This document shows, piece after piece, positions 49,251-59,336 of a stretch of DNA of 64,000 bases. The DNA lies in NCBI RefSeq assembly GCF_029167625.1, contig NZ_CP119145.1:372001-436000 (forward strand). The letters run 5' to 3'. A model generated the notes under the pieces. It ran no database searches, was not told the origin of the DNA, and was given only the letters and a program-made list of their open reading frames with translations. Made by a program: the position numbers and the translations under genes. The DNA is from Streptomyces sp. AM 4-1-1. GTDB lineage: Bacteria > Actinomycetota > Actinomycetes > Streptomycetales > Streptomycetaceae. Within the stretch, counting starts at the first letter, position 1. Each line of letters starts with the position of its first letter.

Positions 49251-50393
49251 TCAGGAGGCCGTCGGCACGGGCCGTTGGTCCTGTCCGTCGTAGGAGGCCA
49301 GGGGGCGGATGAGCGCGTTGTGGGCGAGTTGTTCGGTGATGTGGGCGGTCCAGCCGGTGACGCGGCTCATCACGAATATCGGTGTGAAGGTGGGGATGTC
49401 GAAGCCCATGAGGTGGTAGGCGAGCCCTGCCGGATAGTCCAGGTTGGGGTGAATCCCCTTGCGTGTGATCATGGCGTGGCGCAGGGCCGCGTGCAGGGCG
49501 GCGAGGCGGGTGGCCTCGGGGTCGGCCGCGCGGGCGACGAGCCGGTCCGTGGCGTCCTGCATGATCGGGACGCGTGAGTCGCCGTGTCTGTAGACGCGGT
49601 GGCCGAAGCCCATGATTTTGCGCTTCGAGGCCAGAGCCTCGTCGAGCCATTCCTCGGCCCGTCGCGGGTCGCCGATCTCGTTGAGCATGTGCATCACGGC
49701 TTCGTTGGCACCGCCGTGCAGCGGCCCCTTGAGGGCGCCGATGGCCGCGGTCACGGCGCTGTAGAGGTCGGAGAGCGTGGAGGTGACGACGCGGGCGGTG
49801 AACGTCGACGCGTTGAAGCTGTGTTCGGCGTAGAGGATGAGGGAGATCTCGAAGCAGCGGACCACTTCGGGCTCGGGAATCCGGCCGAAGCACATGTGGA
49901 AGAAGTTCTCGGCGTATCCGAGGGAGGGGTCCGGCTGGATCGGGGCGAGTCCGCGGCGCCTGCGGTGGTCGGCGGCGACCACGGTCGGCAGTCTGGCCAG
50001 CAGGGCCAGGGACTTGGTCCGGTTGGCGGCCGGACTGCCGTCGTCCTCGGCGGGGTCCTCGGCCCCGAAGAAGCTGACGGCGGTCCGCAGGACGTCCATG
50101 GGGTGGCAGGTCTCGGGCAGGCGGGCCAGGAGTTCCGCGGTGGTGCGGTCCAGGGGCCGCAGGGCGCGTTCGCGGGCCCGGAACTCACCGAGCTGCCCCG
50201 CGTCGGGGAGTTCCCCGTGCCAGAGCAGGTGGGCGACCTCCTCGAAGGAGTGGCGGGCGGCCAGGTCCTGGACCGGGTAGCCGCGGTAGGTCAGGGAGTT
50301 GGTCTCCTGGATGACGGTGGAGATCCCGGTGGTGTCGACGACGACACCGGCGAGGCCGCGGTGGATGTCCGGCGTGGGCGGGGCGGTGGGCAT
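49251..50393 (-). CDS. prpC: 2-methylcitrate synthase / citrate synthase family
   Basis: 380 aa. Citrate-synthase catalytic residues are visible: His in GPLHGGANEAV, His in GFGHRVYRHGDSR, and Asp in NLDYPAGLAYHLMG. It condenses propionyl-CoA with oxaloacetate (2-methylcitrate) in the methylcitrate cycle. Last gene of the prpD-prpB-prpC operon, with GGAGG before its ATG and 37 bases after prpB. Plain citrate synthase activity cannot be excluded, but the operon context supports PrpC. Confidence 0.93.
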   Translation of the reverse strand: MPTAPPTPDIHRGLAGVVVDTTGISTVIQETNSLTYRGYPVQDLAARHSFEEVAHLLWHGELPDAGQLGEFRARERALRPLDRTTAELLARLPETCHPMDVLRTAVSFFGAEDPAEDDGSPAANRTKSLALLARLPTVVAADHRRRRGLAPIQPDPSLGYAENFFHMCFGRIPEPEVVRCFEISLILYAEHSFNASTFTARVVTSTLSDLYSAVTAAIGALKGPLHGGANEAVMHMLNEIGDPRRAEEWLDEALASKRKIMGFGHRVYRHGDSRVPIMQDATDRLVARAADPEATRLAALHAALRHAMITRKGIHPNLDYPAGLAYHLMGFDIPTFTPIFVMSRVTGWTAHITEQLAHNALIRPLASYDGQDQRPVPTAS

Positions 50394-50430
50394 GAGGTTC
50401 CTCCAGCGGGGGGTGCGGGCCGGGCGGGAG

Positions 50431-51336
50431 TCAGGCGCCGGGCGGGAGGGTGAAGTCGAAGACGGCCGAGTCGAAGGCCGTGTAGTCCTCGTAGCCGAGG
50501 ACCTCGTAGAGCCGGGAGCGGGTCTGCATGCGGGGCAGCAGGGACGCCTGGGTTCCCTCGGCGGCCAGCGTGCGCAGCCCGTCCTCGATGGCGCCGTTGG
50601 CGAGGCGGAACAGGGTGACCGGGTAGAGGGCGATGTTGTACCCGAGGTCTTCCAGGGCGGCGGTGGTCAGCAGCGGGCCCTTGCCGAACTCGGTCATGTT
50701 GGCGAGCAGCGGCACGTCGAGGGCCGCGCGGAACGCCGCGAACTCGGCCTCGCCGTCCAGGGCCTCGGGGAAGACCGCGTCGGCGCCCGCGTCGACGTAC
50801 GCCTTCGCCCTGTCGATCGCCGCGTCCAGGCCCTCGACGGCGCGGGCGTCGGTGCGGGCCATCAGCAGGAAGCCGTCGTCGCGCCGGGCGTCGGCCGCGG
50901 CTCGGACCCGCTGCGCCATCTCGTCGCGCGTCACGAGCGTCTTGCCGTCGAGGTGGCCGCAGCGTTTGACGGCGGTCTGGTCCTCCAGGTGCATCCCGGA
51001 CAGTCCCGCGTCCTCGAAGAGCTGGACGGTGCGGGCGGCGTTGACGGGGGCCCCGAAGCCGGTGTCGGCGTCGATGAGGACGGGGAGGCCGGTGACCCGG
51101 GTGACCTGCTGGGCGCGGGCGGCGATCTCGGTCGAGGTGGTGAGGCCGATGTCGGGCAGGCACAGTTCGGCGGCGAGGACGGCGCCGGAGAGGTAGACGG
51201 CCTCGAAGCCGTGCTCCTCGATCAGCTTCGCCGAGTACGGGTTGACCGCGCCCGGCATCCGCAGCAGCCGCCCGGAGGCGAGCTGTTGCCGTAGCGCCCG
51301 GCGGCGTTCGGTGGGTGTGGTGCGGGAGTGCAGCAT
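50431..51336 (-). CDS. prpB: Methylisocitrate lyase
   Basis: 301 aa of the isocitrate lyase / PEP mutase superfamily. Family features: LIDADTGFG, H-L-E-D-Q (metal and substrate contacts), K-R-C-G-H-L-D-G-K in the active-site loop. It splits 2-methylisocitrate into pyruvate and succinate. The ATG overlaps the prpD stop by one base (TGATG), so translation is coupled. Confidence 0.94.
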   Translation of the reverse strand: MLHSRTTPTERRRALRQQLASGRLLRMPGAVNPYSAKLIEEHGFEAVYLSGAVLAAELCLPDIGLTTSTEIAARAQQVTRVTGLPVLIDADTGFGAPVNAARTVQLFEDAGLSGMHLEDQTAVKRCGHLDGKTLVTRDEMAQRVRAAADARRDDGFLLMARTDARAVEGLDAAIDRAKAYVDAGADAVFPEALDGEAEFAAFRAALDVPLLANMTEFGKGPLLTTAALEDLGYNIALYPVTLFRLANGAIEDGLRTLAAEGTQASLLPRMQTRSRLYEVLGYEDYTAFDSAVFDFTLPPGA

Positions 51337-52856
51337 CAGAACAGACCCTTCGGGAGCCGCGCGTCGTACGCGGCGACCTTCTCCGTGTCGACCCGCGGGA
51401 AGAGCTCCGCGAGCCCGTCCGTGTCCAGGTGGGCGAGCCGGCTCGCGCTGTCCAGGAAGGTTTCCCGCGCGTCGGGGGCGACGACGCCCTCGGCGAGGGT
51501 GCGGAACTTGGCCGTGTATCCGGCCCGGCCGAAGGGGCGGGCGCCGGCCGGATGGGCGTCCGCGACGGCGAGTTCGTCCTCGATCACCGTGCCGTCGGCG
51601 AGCGTGATCACGGCGCGGCCGCCGAAGGCACGGCGCCCCGGGTCCGGGTCGTGGTAGCGGCGGGTCCACTCCGGGTCCTCCACCGTGGAGATCTTCCGCC
51701 ACAGCTCGACGGTCTCCGGGCGGCGGGCGCGGTCGGGGGCGTAGGAGCGTTCGTGATGCCAGGCGCCGTCCTCCAGGGCGACCGCGAAGATGTACGGCAC
51801 GGAGTGGTCGAGGGTCTCGCGGCTGGCGTGCGGGTCGTACTTCTGCGGGTCTCCGGCACCGGAGCCGATGACGTGGTGGGTGTGGTGGCTGGTGTGCAGC
51901 ACGATGTCCCGCACGTCCGTCAGGGGTCCGGTCCTCTCCCGCAGCCTGCGGGCCAGGTCGATGACCGCCTGGGCCTGGTACTCGGCCGAGTGCTCCTTGG
52001 TGTACGTGTCGAGGATCGCGCGGCGCGTCCCGCCCGGTTCGGGCAGGGAGACCGTGTACGACGCCTCGGGGCCGTCGAGCAGCCAGGCGAGGAAGCCGTC
52101 CTCGCCTTCGTAGATCGGCGAGGGCGCGCCTTCCCCTCGCATCGCCCGGTCCACCGCTTCGACGGCGGCCTTGCCGGCGAAGGCCGGGGCGAACGCCTTC
52201 CAGCTGGAGATCTCTCCCTTCCGGGACTGCCGGGTGGCGGTCGTCGTGTGCACCGCCTGCCCGACGGCCTGGTACACGGTTTCCGTGGGCAGCCGCAGCA
52301 TCGCCCCGAGTCCGCAGGCGGTGGCGGCGCTCAGATGCGCCACATGGTCGATGCGGTGGGCGTGCAGGCAGATGCCCTTCACGAGCGCGACGTGGATCTC
52401 GTACGCGGCGATGACGCCGCGCAGCAGATCCGCACCGGTGCGGCCGGTGTGCTGGGCGACGGCGAGCAGCGGCGGGATGTTGTCACCGGGGTGGGAGTAG
52501 TCGGCGGCCAGATAGGTGTCGTGGAAGTCCAGCTCACGCACCGCCGTGCCGTTGGCCCAGGCCGCCCATTCGGGTGATACGCGCCGGCTCGTGTCCGCTC
52601 CGAAGACCGAGGCCCCCGGGGCAGCCGTGTGCGGCAGGGCCTGGGCTCGGGCCACGGCGACCGGACGGCGGCGCAGGGAGGCGACCGCGACCGACGCGTT
52701 GTCGATCACCCGGTTGACGGCCATGGCCACGGCTTCCGGTTCCAGCTCGGCGGCCTCCTGGGTGCCGGTGGCGACGGTGGCGAGCTTCCAGGCGAGCTGT
52801 TCCTCGCGGGGCAGCCGGTCGGCGCTGGGGTGGACGCGTACCTGATGGTCGATCAC
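51336..52856 (-). CDS. prpD: 2-methylcitrate dehydratase
   Basis: 506 aa from GTG 52856 (GAGGAG six bases upstream); the frame runs further upstream to 52976 but that part is not PrpD-like. MmgE/PrpD family: [20 protein letters not shown], then [20 protein letters not shown], the characteristic N-G-T...D-x-x-D segment. It dehydrates 2-methylcitrate. First gene of the prp operon; divergent from its likely regulator. Confidence 0.93.
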   Translation of the reverse strand: MIDHQVRVHPSADRLPREEQLAWKLATVATGTQEAAELEPEAVAMAVNRVIDNASVAVASLRRRPVAVARAQALPHTAAPGASVFGADTSRRVSPEWAAWANGTAVRELDFHDTYLAADYSHPGDNIPPLLAVAQHTGRTGADLLRGVIAAYEIHVALVKGICLHAHRIDHVAHLSAATACGLGAMLRLPTETVYQAVGQAVHTTTATRQSRKGEISSWKAFAPAFAGKAAVEAVDRAMRGEGAPSPIYEGEDGFLAWLLDGPEASYTVSLPEPGGTRRAILDTYTKEHSAEYQAQAVIDLARRLRERTGPLTDVRDIVLHTSHHTHHVIGSGAGDPQKYDPHASRETLDHSVPYIFAVALEDGAWHHERSYAPDRARRPETVELWRKISTVEDPEWTRRYHDPDPGRRAFGGRAVITLADGTVIEDELAVADAHPAGARPFGRAGYTAKFRTLAEGVVAPDARETFLDSASRLAHLDTDGLAELFPRVDTEKVAAYDARLPKGLF

Positions 52857-53002
52857 GGGGCTCCTCGCGGTGTTCGTCCTGGCGGGGCGACCGTCCTGAG
52901 AGCTGTCCCGGGACGGTTCCCGCCGGCCTGTACCAGCGAGCATGCCCGCGTCCAGGGTGTGGCGCGACAGTTCCAAGCTGCTGAATCCGTACCGTCGCGC
53001 GC

Positions 53003-53026
53003 TGCGAATCTGCGAATCTTGCGAAA
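53003..53026. promoter_or_regulatory. Triple TGCGAA direct repeat, likely prp operator
   Basis: TGCGAATC (53003-53010), TGCGAATC (53011-53018) and TTGCGAAA (53019-53026) follow one another between prpD and the divergent regulator. Similar TTGCRAA-type elements are bound by RamB/PrpR-family regulators in other actinobacteria (established for mycobacteria and corynebacteria). It probably serves both divergent promoters. Confidence 0.68.
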
Positions 53027-53093
53027 GGTGCGGATGGTAACTTCACAGGTGCGCGACGCGGATGGCACCCAGGAGGAGCGGCGGGAGGCACAC

Positions 53094-54545
53094 ATGGCGC
53101 GAGCTGCCGGGCGGAAGATCTACGCGCACGCCAAACTGCGGAGACTGCGGTCCGAGCGCGGTATGAACCAGGTCGAGCTGGCGCGCTCGCTGGGCATCTC
53201 GACGAGCTACCTGAACCAGATCGAGCACAGCCAACGTCCGCTGACCGCCCCGGTGCTGCTCCGGATCGCCGAAGTCCTGGGTGTGGAGGCGGAGTTCTTC
53301 TCCGAGGCCGCGGAGGAGCGGCTCGCGACCGATCTGCGGACCGCGCTCGGCGACGAGGCCAGCGGTGTGTCCGTCCCGGTGGAGCAGGCCGCCGAAGTGG
53401 TCCGCGACCATCCCGAGGTGGCCCGTGCGCTGGTCGCCCTGCACCACCGTTACCGGGACGCCGCCGAGCAGGTCGCCGCCCTGGCGTCCGCCGACGCGCC
53501 CGCCTCCTCGGTCAGGGTGCTGCCCCCGGCCGAGCCGCACGACGAGGTCCGGGACTTCTTCTACGCCCACCACAACCACTTCGGCCGGCTCGACAGCGAG
53601 GCGGAGCGCGCTGCGCACGCGTGGGGCCTCGACTCGGCGCGTACGGCGGCGGAGATCCTGCGGCGACGGCTGGCCGACCGCCACCGCGTCACCGTGGTGG
53701 AGGCCGCCCCCGAACGTTCGGCGGACGCCCGGCGCTTCGACGCGGCGCGCGGCCTGCTGTTCCTGTCACCGTGGCTCACGGACGGCCAGCAGTCCTTCCA
53801 GCTCGCCACCCAGATCGCCCTGCTGGAGTACCGTCCGCTGCTCGACGCCCTGATCGAGACCGCCGCGCTGACCTCCGCCCAGTCCGCGGACCTGGGGCGG
53901 ATCGGGCTCGCCAACTACTTCGCCGGTGCGCTCCTGATGCCGTACACGGCGTTCCGGACCGCCGCCGAGGAGCTGCGGTACGACATCGAGCTGCTCCAGG
54001 CCCGCTTCGGTGTCGGCTTCGAGACCGTCTGCCACCGGCTGAGCACCCTCCAGCGCTCCGGGCAGCGCGGGGTGCCCTTCTCCTTCCTGCGCGTGGACCG
54101 GGCCGGGAATGTCTCCAAACGGCAGTCCGCCACCGACTTCCACTTCTCGCGGCTCGGTGGCACCTGCCCGCTCTGGACGGTGTACGCGGCGTTCTCCTCC
54201 CCCGGCCGGGTCCTCACCCAGGTCGCCGAGATGCCGGACGGGAAGCGCCACTTCTGGGTGGCGCGCACGGTCACCAGGGGTGGCGCCGGACACCGAGCGT
54301 CCCGGGCCGAGTTCGCCGTCGCGCTGGGGTGCGAACTGCGGCACGCGCACCGCCTCGTCTACGCGGAGGGCATCGCCCTGGACGACCCGCGCGCCGCGAC
54401 ACCGATCGGCCTGGGCTGCCGCATCTGCGAACGCCGTGACTGCGCCCAGCGGGCCCGGCCGCCGGCCGGCGGCCGGCTGGCCGTGGACCCCGACCGGCGT
54501 ACCTACGTCCCCTATCCGGTGGAGACTTCGGGCGGCGGCGCCTGA
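53094..54545 (+). CDS. ScfR/PrpR-type short-chain fatty acyl regulator (XRE family)
   Basis: 483 aa from ATG 53094 with GGGAGG six bases upstream. An N-terminal XRE helix-turn-helix (K-L-R-R-L-R-S-E-R-G-M-N-Q-V-E-L-A-R-S-L-G-I-S-T-S-Y-L-N-Q-I-E-H) is followed by an IrrE-like middle region and a C-terminal domain with C-R-I-C-E-R-x-D-C (Cys-rich motif). That layout is shared by RamB and PrpR of mycobacteria, which respond to acyl-CoA and control prp genes. Divergent from prpD, so activation of the prp operon is the likely role. Confidence 0.9.
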   Translation: MARAAGRKIYAHAKLRRLRSERGMNQVELARSLGISTSYLNQIEHSQRPLTAPVLLRIAEVLGVEAEFFSEAAEERLATDLRTALGDEASGVSVPVEQAAEVVRDHPEVARALVALHHRYRDAAEQVAALASADAPASSVRVLPPAEPHDEVRDFFYAHHNHFGRLDSEAERAAHAWGLDSARTAAEILRRRLADRHRVTVVEAAPERSADARRFDAARGLLFLSPWLTDGQQSFQLATQIALLEYRPLLDALIETAALTSAQSADLGRIGLANYFAGALLMPYTAFRTAAEELRYDIELLQARFGVGFETVCHRLSTLQRSGQRGVPFSFLRVDRAGNVSKRQSATDFHFSRLGGTCPLWTVYAAFSSPGRVLTQVAEMPDGKRHFWVARTVTRGGAGHRASRAEFAVALGCELRHAHRLVYAEGIALDDPRAATPIGLGCRICERRDCAQRARPPAGGRLAVDPDRRTYVPYPVETSGGGA

Positions 54546-54673
54546 GCGTCCCGGGGGAAGTTCCGCACACGCCCTCGGGCATCCGGCGTCCGCCCTACCC
54601 GGCACCCGGCACCCGGCACTTCAGCGGTCCGTCACCTCACCGGTTGTCCGTGCCCGCGCGGCCGGCGAGTGCG

Positions 54674-57319
54674 TCAGTGTCCGCCGACCAGCCGGGGCAG
54701 CCGTGCCAGCGCGGCGCCCACCGCCTCGGGGGTGAGACCGCCGCCCTGGGCGAGTTCCCGCGAGCCGCCGCCCCGGCCGTCGAGGAGCCGCTTGACCAGG
54801 GCGGCCGAGTCCAACCCCGTGTCGAGTCCTGCCTTGTTCACCGCGACGACGACGGTCCCGGCCGGGGTGCCCACGGCCACGACGCCCGGCCGTTCCGTGG
54901 GGAACCGGTCGCGTACGGCCACGGCCAGCGAGCGTGCCTCGTCCGTACCGCCCTCGCTGGTCGTGGTGACGACACCGATTCCGTCGGCGTCGGCCCCTCG
55001 CTCCGCCAGCTCGGCCGCGCGACCGGCCATGGCCTGCCGCTTGAGACGGGCGTTCTCGCGGTCGGCCGCCTTGAGGCGCTCCAGCAGGGCCGCGATCCGG
55101 TCGGGGACCTCGGCGCGCGGGGCGCCGAGCTGCTCGGCGACACGGGAGACGAGGTCGCGTTCGCGTGCCAGATAGCCGAAGCCCTCGATGCCGACCGCGG
55201 CTTCGACGCGGCGCATACCGGCGCCCACCGAACTCTCGGAGGTGATGGCCACGGTGCCGATCTGTGCGGCGTGTTCGACGTGGGTGCCACCGCACAGCTC
55301 GCGTGACCACTGCCCGCCGATCTCGACGACTCGGACCTTCTCCCCGTAGGTCTCGTCGAAGAGGGCGAGGGCCCCGAGCCGCTTCGCCTCGGACAGGGGC
55401 ATCCACCGCACGGTGACCGGCAGGTCGCGGCGCAGCGCGCGGTTGGCCGCCTCTTCGACGTCCCGCCGGACGGCCTGCGGGAGCGCGCCACGCCGGGGGA
55501 AGTCGAGGCGCAGGTATCCGGGCCGGTTGTAGGAGCCCGACTGCAGGGCCGCGGGGCCGAGGACCTCGCGCAGCGCGGCGTGCAGTACGTGCGTGCCGGA
55601 GTGGGCCTGGCGGGCACCGAGGCGCCACTCGGGGTCGACGGCGGCACGGACGGTGTCGCCGACGGCGAGTTCGCCGGAGAGGACGCGTACCTGATGGACG
55701 ACCAGGCCGGGCAGTGCGCGCTGAACGTCCAGCACTTCGGCCTCCGTGGAGGGACCGGACAGGCGCCCGGCGTCGCTCTCCTGGCCGCCGGACTCGGCGT
55801 AGAAGGGCGAGCGGTCGAGGACGACACCGACGATCTCTCCCGCCCGGGCGGCCGGGACGGCTCCGGTGGCGTCGGTCAGGGCGATGACACGCGACTCGGT
55901 GGTCAGCGTTTCCCAGGCCCGCCAGTCGGTCGGACCGTGTGCGTCGAGCACCGCGCGCAGGGCTGCCGTGCTCGCCGTCCCACCCGGCCTGCGGGCGTGG
56001 GCGTCGGCGCGGGCACGTTCACGCTGGGCGTTCATCAGGGCCGCGAACCCCTCGCGGTCGACCTCCACCCCTTGTTCGGCCGCCATCTCCAGGGTGAGGT
56101 CGACGGGGAATCCGTAGGTGTCATGGAGCAGGAACGCCTGAGTTCCGGGGAGCGTCCGGCCGCTGTCCGCCTTGACCTTGGCGAGGGCGGTGTCGAGAAC
56201 GGTGGTCCCCTGGCGCAGGGTGCCCCGGAAGGCGTCCTCCTCCGCGGACGCCTGTTCGGCGATGCGGATGAAGTCGGCGGCGACCTCCGGGTAGCCGGGC
56301 GCCATGCAGTCACGGGCCACGGCCAGCAGTTCCGGAAGGACGGGGTCCCGCTGACCGAGCTGGTGCATGGAGCGGACGGCGCGGCGCAGGAGGCGGCGCA
56401 GCACGTAGCCGCGGCCCTCGTTGCCGGGGACCGTGCCGTCGGCGAGCAGCATCAGGCCGGTGCGGACGTGGTCGGCGACGATGCGCAGGCGCACGTCGGC
56501 CGGGGCTCCGGCGCCGTAGCGCACGTCGGCCAGGGCCGCCGCGCGGTCCAGGACGGGGCGGGTCTCGTCGATCTCGTAGAGGTTGCCGACTCCCTGGAGG
56601 AGCGTGGCCATGCGTTCCAGGCCCATGCCGGTGTCGATGTTGCGCCGGGGCAGCTCGCCGAGGACGGGATAGCCGGTCTTACCGGTGCCCTCGCCCCGCT
56701 CGTACTGCATGAAGACGAGGTTCCAGAACTCCATGTACCGGTCCTCGTCGACCGCCGGGCCTCCCGCCCGGCCCAGGGCCGGCCCCCGGTCGTAGTACAG
56801 CTCGGAGCAGGGCCCGCACGGGCCGGGGACGCCCATGGACCAGAGGTTGTCCTCGTCGCCGCGCGCCACGATCCGTTCGTCGGGGAGTCCGGCGACCGCA
56901 CGCCAGATGCCGCGCGCCTCGGTGTCGGAGTGATGGACCGTGACCCAGATCCTGTCGGGGTCCAGGCCGAAGCCTCCGTCGGCCATCGCTTTCGTCGACA
57001 GCTCCCAGGCGAAGGCGATGGCCTCCTGCTTGAAGTAGTCGCCGAAGGAGAAATTGCCGTTCATCTGGAAGAACGAGCCGTGACGCGTGGTCCGGCCGAC
57101 CTCCTCGATGTCCAGCGTGCGTACGCACTTCTGCACACTCACCGCCCGCGGCCAGGGCGCCGGTACCTCGCCCGTCAGACATGGCTTGAACGGAACCATG
57201 CCCGCGTTGACGAACAGCAGCGTCGGATCGGGTGTGGGCAACGGTGCGCTCGGCACTCGGGTGTGGCCGTGCGCGGCGAAGAAGTCGAGGAATCGGGTAC
57301 GGATGTCAGCGGTACGCAC
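54674..57319 (-). CDS. alaS: Alanyl-tRNA synthetase, accessory paralogue
   Basis: 881 aa, full length. Class II catalytic core starts FFAAHGHTRVPSAPL, motif region FVNAGMVPFKPCLTGE and RHGSFFQMNGNFSFGDYFK. Editing-domain zinc residues: HSGTH and CGGTH; the C-terminal domain (C-Ala, A-Q-G-G-G) is present. It charges tRNA-Ala with alanine. The housekeeping Streptomyces alaS I know of sits with ruvX-type genes and is clearly different in sequence (from memory), so this appears to be a second copy. It follows a TsaD gene on the same strand after 264 bases. GTG start with GGAG upstream. A self-resistance role toward an AlaRS inhibitor is conceivable but unproven. Confidence 0.92.
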   Translation of the reverse strand: MRTADIRTRFLDFFAAHGHTRVPSAPLPTPDPTLLFVNAGMVPFKPCLTGEVPAPWPRAVSVQKCVRTLDIEEVGRTTRHGSFFQMNGNFSFGDYFKQEAIAFAWELSTKAMADGGFGLDPDRIWVTVHHSDTEARGIWRAVAGLPDERIVARGDEDNLWSMGVPGPCGPCSELYYDRGPALGRAGGPAVDEDRYMEFWNLVFMQYERGEGTGKTGYPVLGELPRRNIDTGMGLERMATLLQGVGNLYEIDETRPVLDRAAALADVRYGAGAPADVRLRIVADHVRTGLMLLADGTVPGNEGRGYVLRRLLRRAVRSMHQLGQRDPVLPELLAVARDCMAPGYPEVAADFIRIAEQASAEEDAFRGTLRQGTTVLDTALAKVKADSGRTLPGTQAFLLHDTYGFPVDLTLEMAAEQGVEVDREGFAALMNAQRERARADAHARRPGGTASTAALRAVLDAHGPTDWRAWETLTTESRVIALTDATGAVPAARAGEIVGVVLDRSPFYAESGGQESDAGRLSGPSTEAEVLDVQRALPGLVVHQVRVLSGELAVGDTVRAAVDPEWRLGARQAHSGTHVLHAALREVLGPAALQSGSYNRPGYLRLDFPRRGALPQAVRRDVEEAANRALRRDLPVTVRWMPLSEAKRLGALALFDETYGEKVRVVEIGGQWSRELCGGTHVEHAAQIGTVAITSESSVGAGMRRVEAAVGIEGFGYLARERDLVSRVAEQLGAPRAEVPDRIAALLERLKAADRENARLKRQAMAGRAAELAERGADADGIGVVTTTSEGGTDEARSLAVAVRDRFPTERPGVVAVGTPAGTVVVAVNKAGLDTGLDSAALVKRLLDGRGGGSRELAQGGGLTPEAVGAALARLPRLVGGH

Positions 57320-57583
57320 AGGTGCTCCGAGGACGTCAGAGGGGAATCAGGAGGGAGGAAGCGGCACGGCCGTACGGGCCGGTCGTGCGGGCGGAGAGCC
57401 GGGAATCGCGGCATGGTCCACACCACCGGCGAAGGACAGGTGTCCCCGAGGCGTTGCCGGAAGCGCGCCGCGCCCCCGACCCGTACGGGAGTCAGCGTCC
57501 GCCGGTGGCCGCCGACGCGGTCGGGGCGGTCGGTGGTCACCGCGTGGCGCCGTCGCCGTTCCGCACGACGTGGGCCGGTGGTG

Positions 57584-58660
57584 TCATGCCGCTCCCGCGG
57601 CGGAGGGCCGGGCGACCGGATGCAGCGAGGCGTACTCCAGCGGAGCCGAAGGGTCGACGGACAGGTCCAACGGGGCGGGGTCGGCGCCCGCCCGGAGGAG
57701 AAGATCCCCGACGGCGGCGATCATCGCGCCGTTGTCCGTGCAGAGGGACAGGGGTGGTACGCGCAGACCGACACCGGCGGCGGCGCAGCGCTCCTCGGCG
57801 AGAGCCCGCACCCGCGAGTTCGCGGCGACGCCGCCGACGATCAAGAGGGTCCGCACGCCGTAGGCACGGCAGGCGGCGAGCGCCTTGCGGGTCAGTACGT
57901 CGGCGACGGCCTCCTGGAGTGACGCGGCGCCGTCGGACAGAGGGATCTCCTGGTCTCCGAGGCGGTGCCGTTCGGCCCAGCGGGCCGCTGCCGTCTTGAG
58001 CCCGGAGAAGGAGAACGCGTACGGATCGTCCTTCGGGCCGGTCAGCGGCCGGGGGAAGGCCACCGCCCGCGGATCGCCTCCCCGGGCCGCGCGGTCGATG
58101 GCGGGGCCGCCCGGGTAGGGCAGCCCGAAAACCCTGGCCGCCTTGTCGAAGCACTCACCCGCCGCGTCGTCCACCGTGTCACCCAGATGCACGATGGGAT
58201 CGCGGACCAGGTCCCGCACGACCAGCAGGGACGTGTGCCCGCCGGAGACGATCAGCACCACGCACGGGTCGGGCAGCGGGCCGTGCTCCAGTGTGTCGGC
58301 GGCGACATGCCCCGCCAGATGGTGCACCCCGTACAACGGCACACCCGTCGAGTAGGCCAGAGTCTTCGCTCCGGCGAGCCCGACCTGCAACGCGCCGGCC
58401 AGCCCCGGCCCCGTGGTCACCGCCACGGCGTCGATGTCGGACAACCGCAGTCCCGCCCGGTTCAGCGCCTCCCTGACCACCGGGTTGAAGGAGTGCAGAT
58501 GAGCGCGTGCGGCGATCTCCGGGACCACACCGCCGAACCTGGCGTGCTCGTCCATGCTCGACGCCACCGCATGGCCGAGCAGGCGCCCCCGCGAGACGAT
58601 CCCCACACCCGTCTCGTCGCACGACGACTCGATCCCCAGCACGATCCGGTCCGTCGCCAT
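57584..58660 (-). CDS. tsaD: TsaD-like threonylcarbamoyltransferase (t6A), accessory copy
   Basis: 358 aa. TsaD/Kae1 motifs: [10 protein letters not shown], the metal site [34 protein letters not shown] and LCTDNGAM. It transfers the threonylcarbamoyl group to A37 of ANN-decoding tRNAs, normally with TsaB and TsaE, neither of which is here. The housekeeping copy usually sits beside tsaB/rimI; this one is beside an AlaRS. RBS GGAGGAG seven bases before the ATG. A palindrome lies at 58701-58719. Confidence 0.9.
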   Translation of the reverse strand: MATDRIVLGIESSCDETGVGIVSRGRLLGHAVASSMDEHARFGGVVPEIAARAHLHSFNPVVREALNRAGLRLSDIDAVAVTTGPGLAGALQVGLAGAKTLAYSTGVPLYGVHHLAGHVAADTLEHGPLPDPCVVLIVSGGHTSLLVVRDLVRDPIVHLGDTVDDAAGECFDKAARVFGLPYPGGPAIDRAARGGDPRAVAFPRPLTGPKDDPYAFSFSGLKTAAARWAERHRLGDQEIPLSDGAASLQEAVADVLTRKALAACRAYGVRTLLIVGGVAANSRVRALAEERCAAAGVGLRVPPLSLCTDNGAMIAAVGDLLLRAGADPAPLDLSVDPSAPLEYASLHPVARPSAAGAA

Positions 58661-59336
58661 CGCATCTCCTCCCGAAGCGGGTTCTTGCCACAGAAGTGTA
58701 GTTGCAATCCATGTGCAACAAGGTGCGGCATCGCTCCAGGAGCCGTCGGGTCATCAGAGAGGACCCGACGCGCGACCGGGGACGCACCGACGGCGGTGCG
58801 CCCCCGGATCTGGCGAGCCCAGTCGCTGATGTCCTGCCCGTCCGACGCCGCTGACGGACCGGTCCGCGGAGAACACCGGCAAACGCTGGGACCGCTCCCG
58901 GCCCGAAGCGGTGGCCCTGCGCCGCCAGACCGTCCGCCACTTCGGTTGTGCGTGTTCGCCGCCCCGGCGCTGTCCGCCGTCACCTCCCCCCAGAGCGCCC
59001 AGCGCCGACTCGGTCCGCCGATCGTCGGGGAGATGGGCCAGGAGGTGGTGTCCCGGCTCGTCGGCCGCCGGACCCGGGCGGCAACCCCGCGTCCCCGCAC
59101 CGGACGGAACCGGTCGGGCCGGAGCGGAGCACCCGGGAATGGATGGAAACCCAAGGCCAGGATCTGTCGCGTCAAGGGGAACCGGTCAGCGGCACGGAAG
59201 CATGCGTGTGTCGGAAGTCGTCACGGTGACTCGCTTGCCCTGCCTCCGAGTCGGCCGGCTCGGCTTGCCCGCACTGGGCAAGAATGGGGCCTTCTCCGCG
59301 TCGGCAGGACGCGGATCTGCAGGGAGAAGGCCGACC
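58661..59336. other. Intergenic region upstream of tsaD
   Basis: 676 bases. It holds the palindrome at 58701-58719; otherwise no gene is supported. Long open frames across it are Arg/Pro/Ser-rich and not family-like. Confidence 0.5.
58701..58719. promoter_or_regulatory. Operator-like palindrome before tsaD
   Basis: GTTGCAATCCATGTGCAAC: perfect 6-base arms GTTGCA and TGCAAC around 7 bases, 41 bases before the tsaD start. It lies in an AT-richer stretch that also carries a weak promoter-like TTGTTG...TACACT on the minus strand. Suggests regulated expression of the tsaD-alaS unit. Confidence 0.5.

Noticed and set aside
58911..59336. N-terminal extension of the SnoaL-like protein
   Set aside because: Arg/Pro-rich, no RBS; ATG 59337 fits length and RBS.
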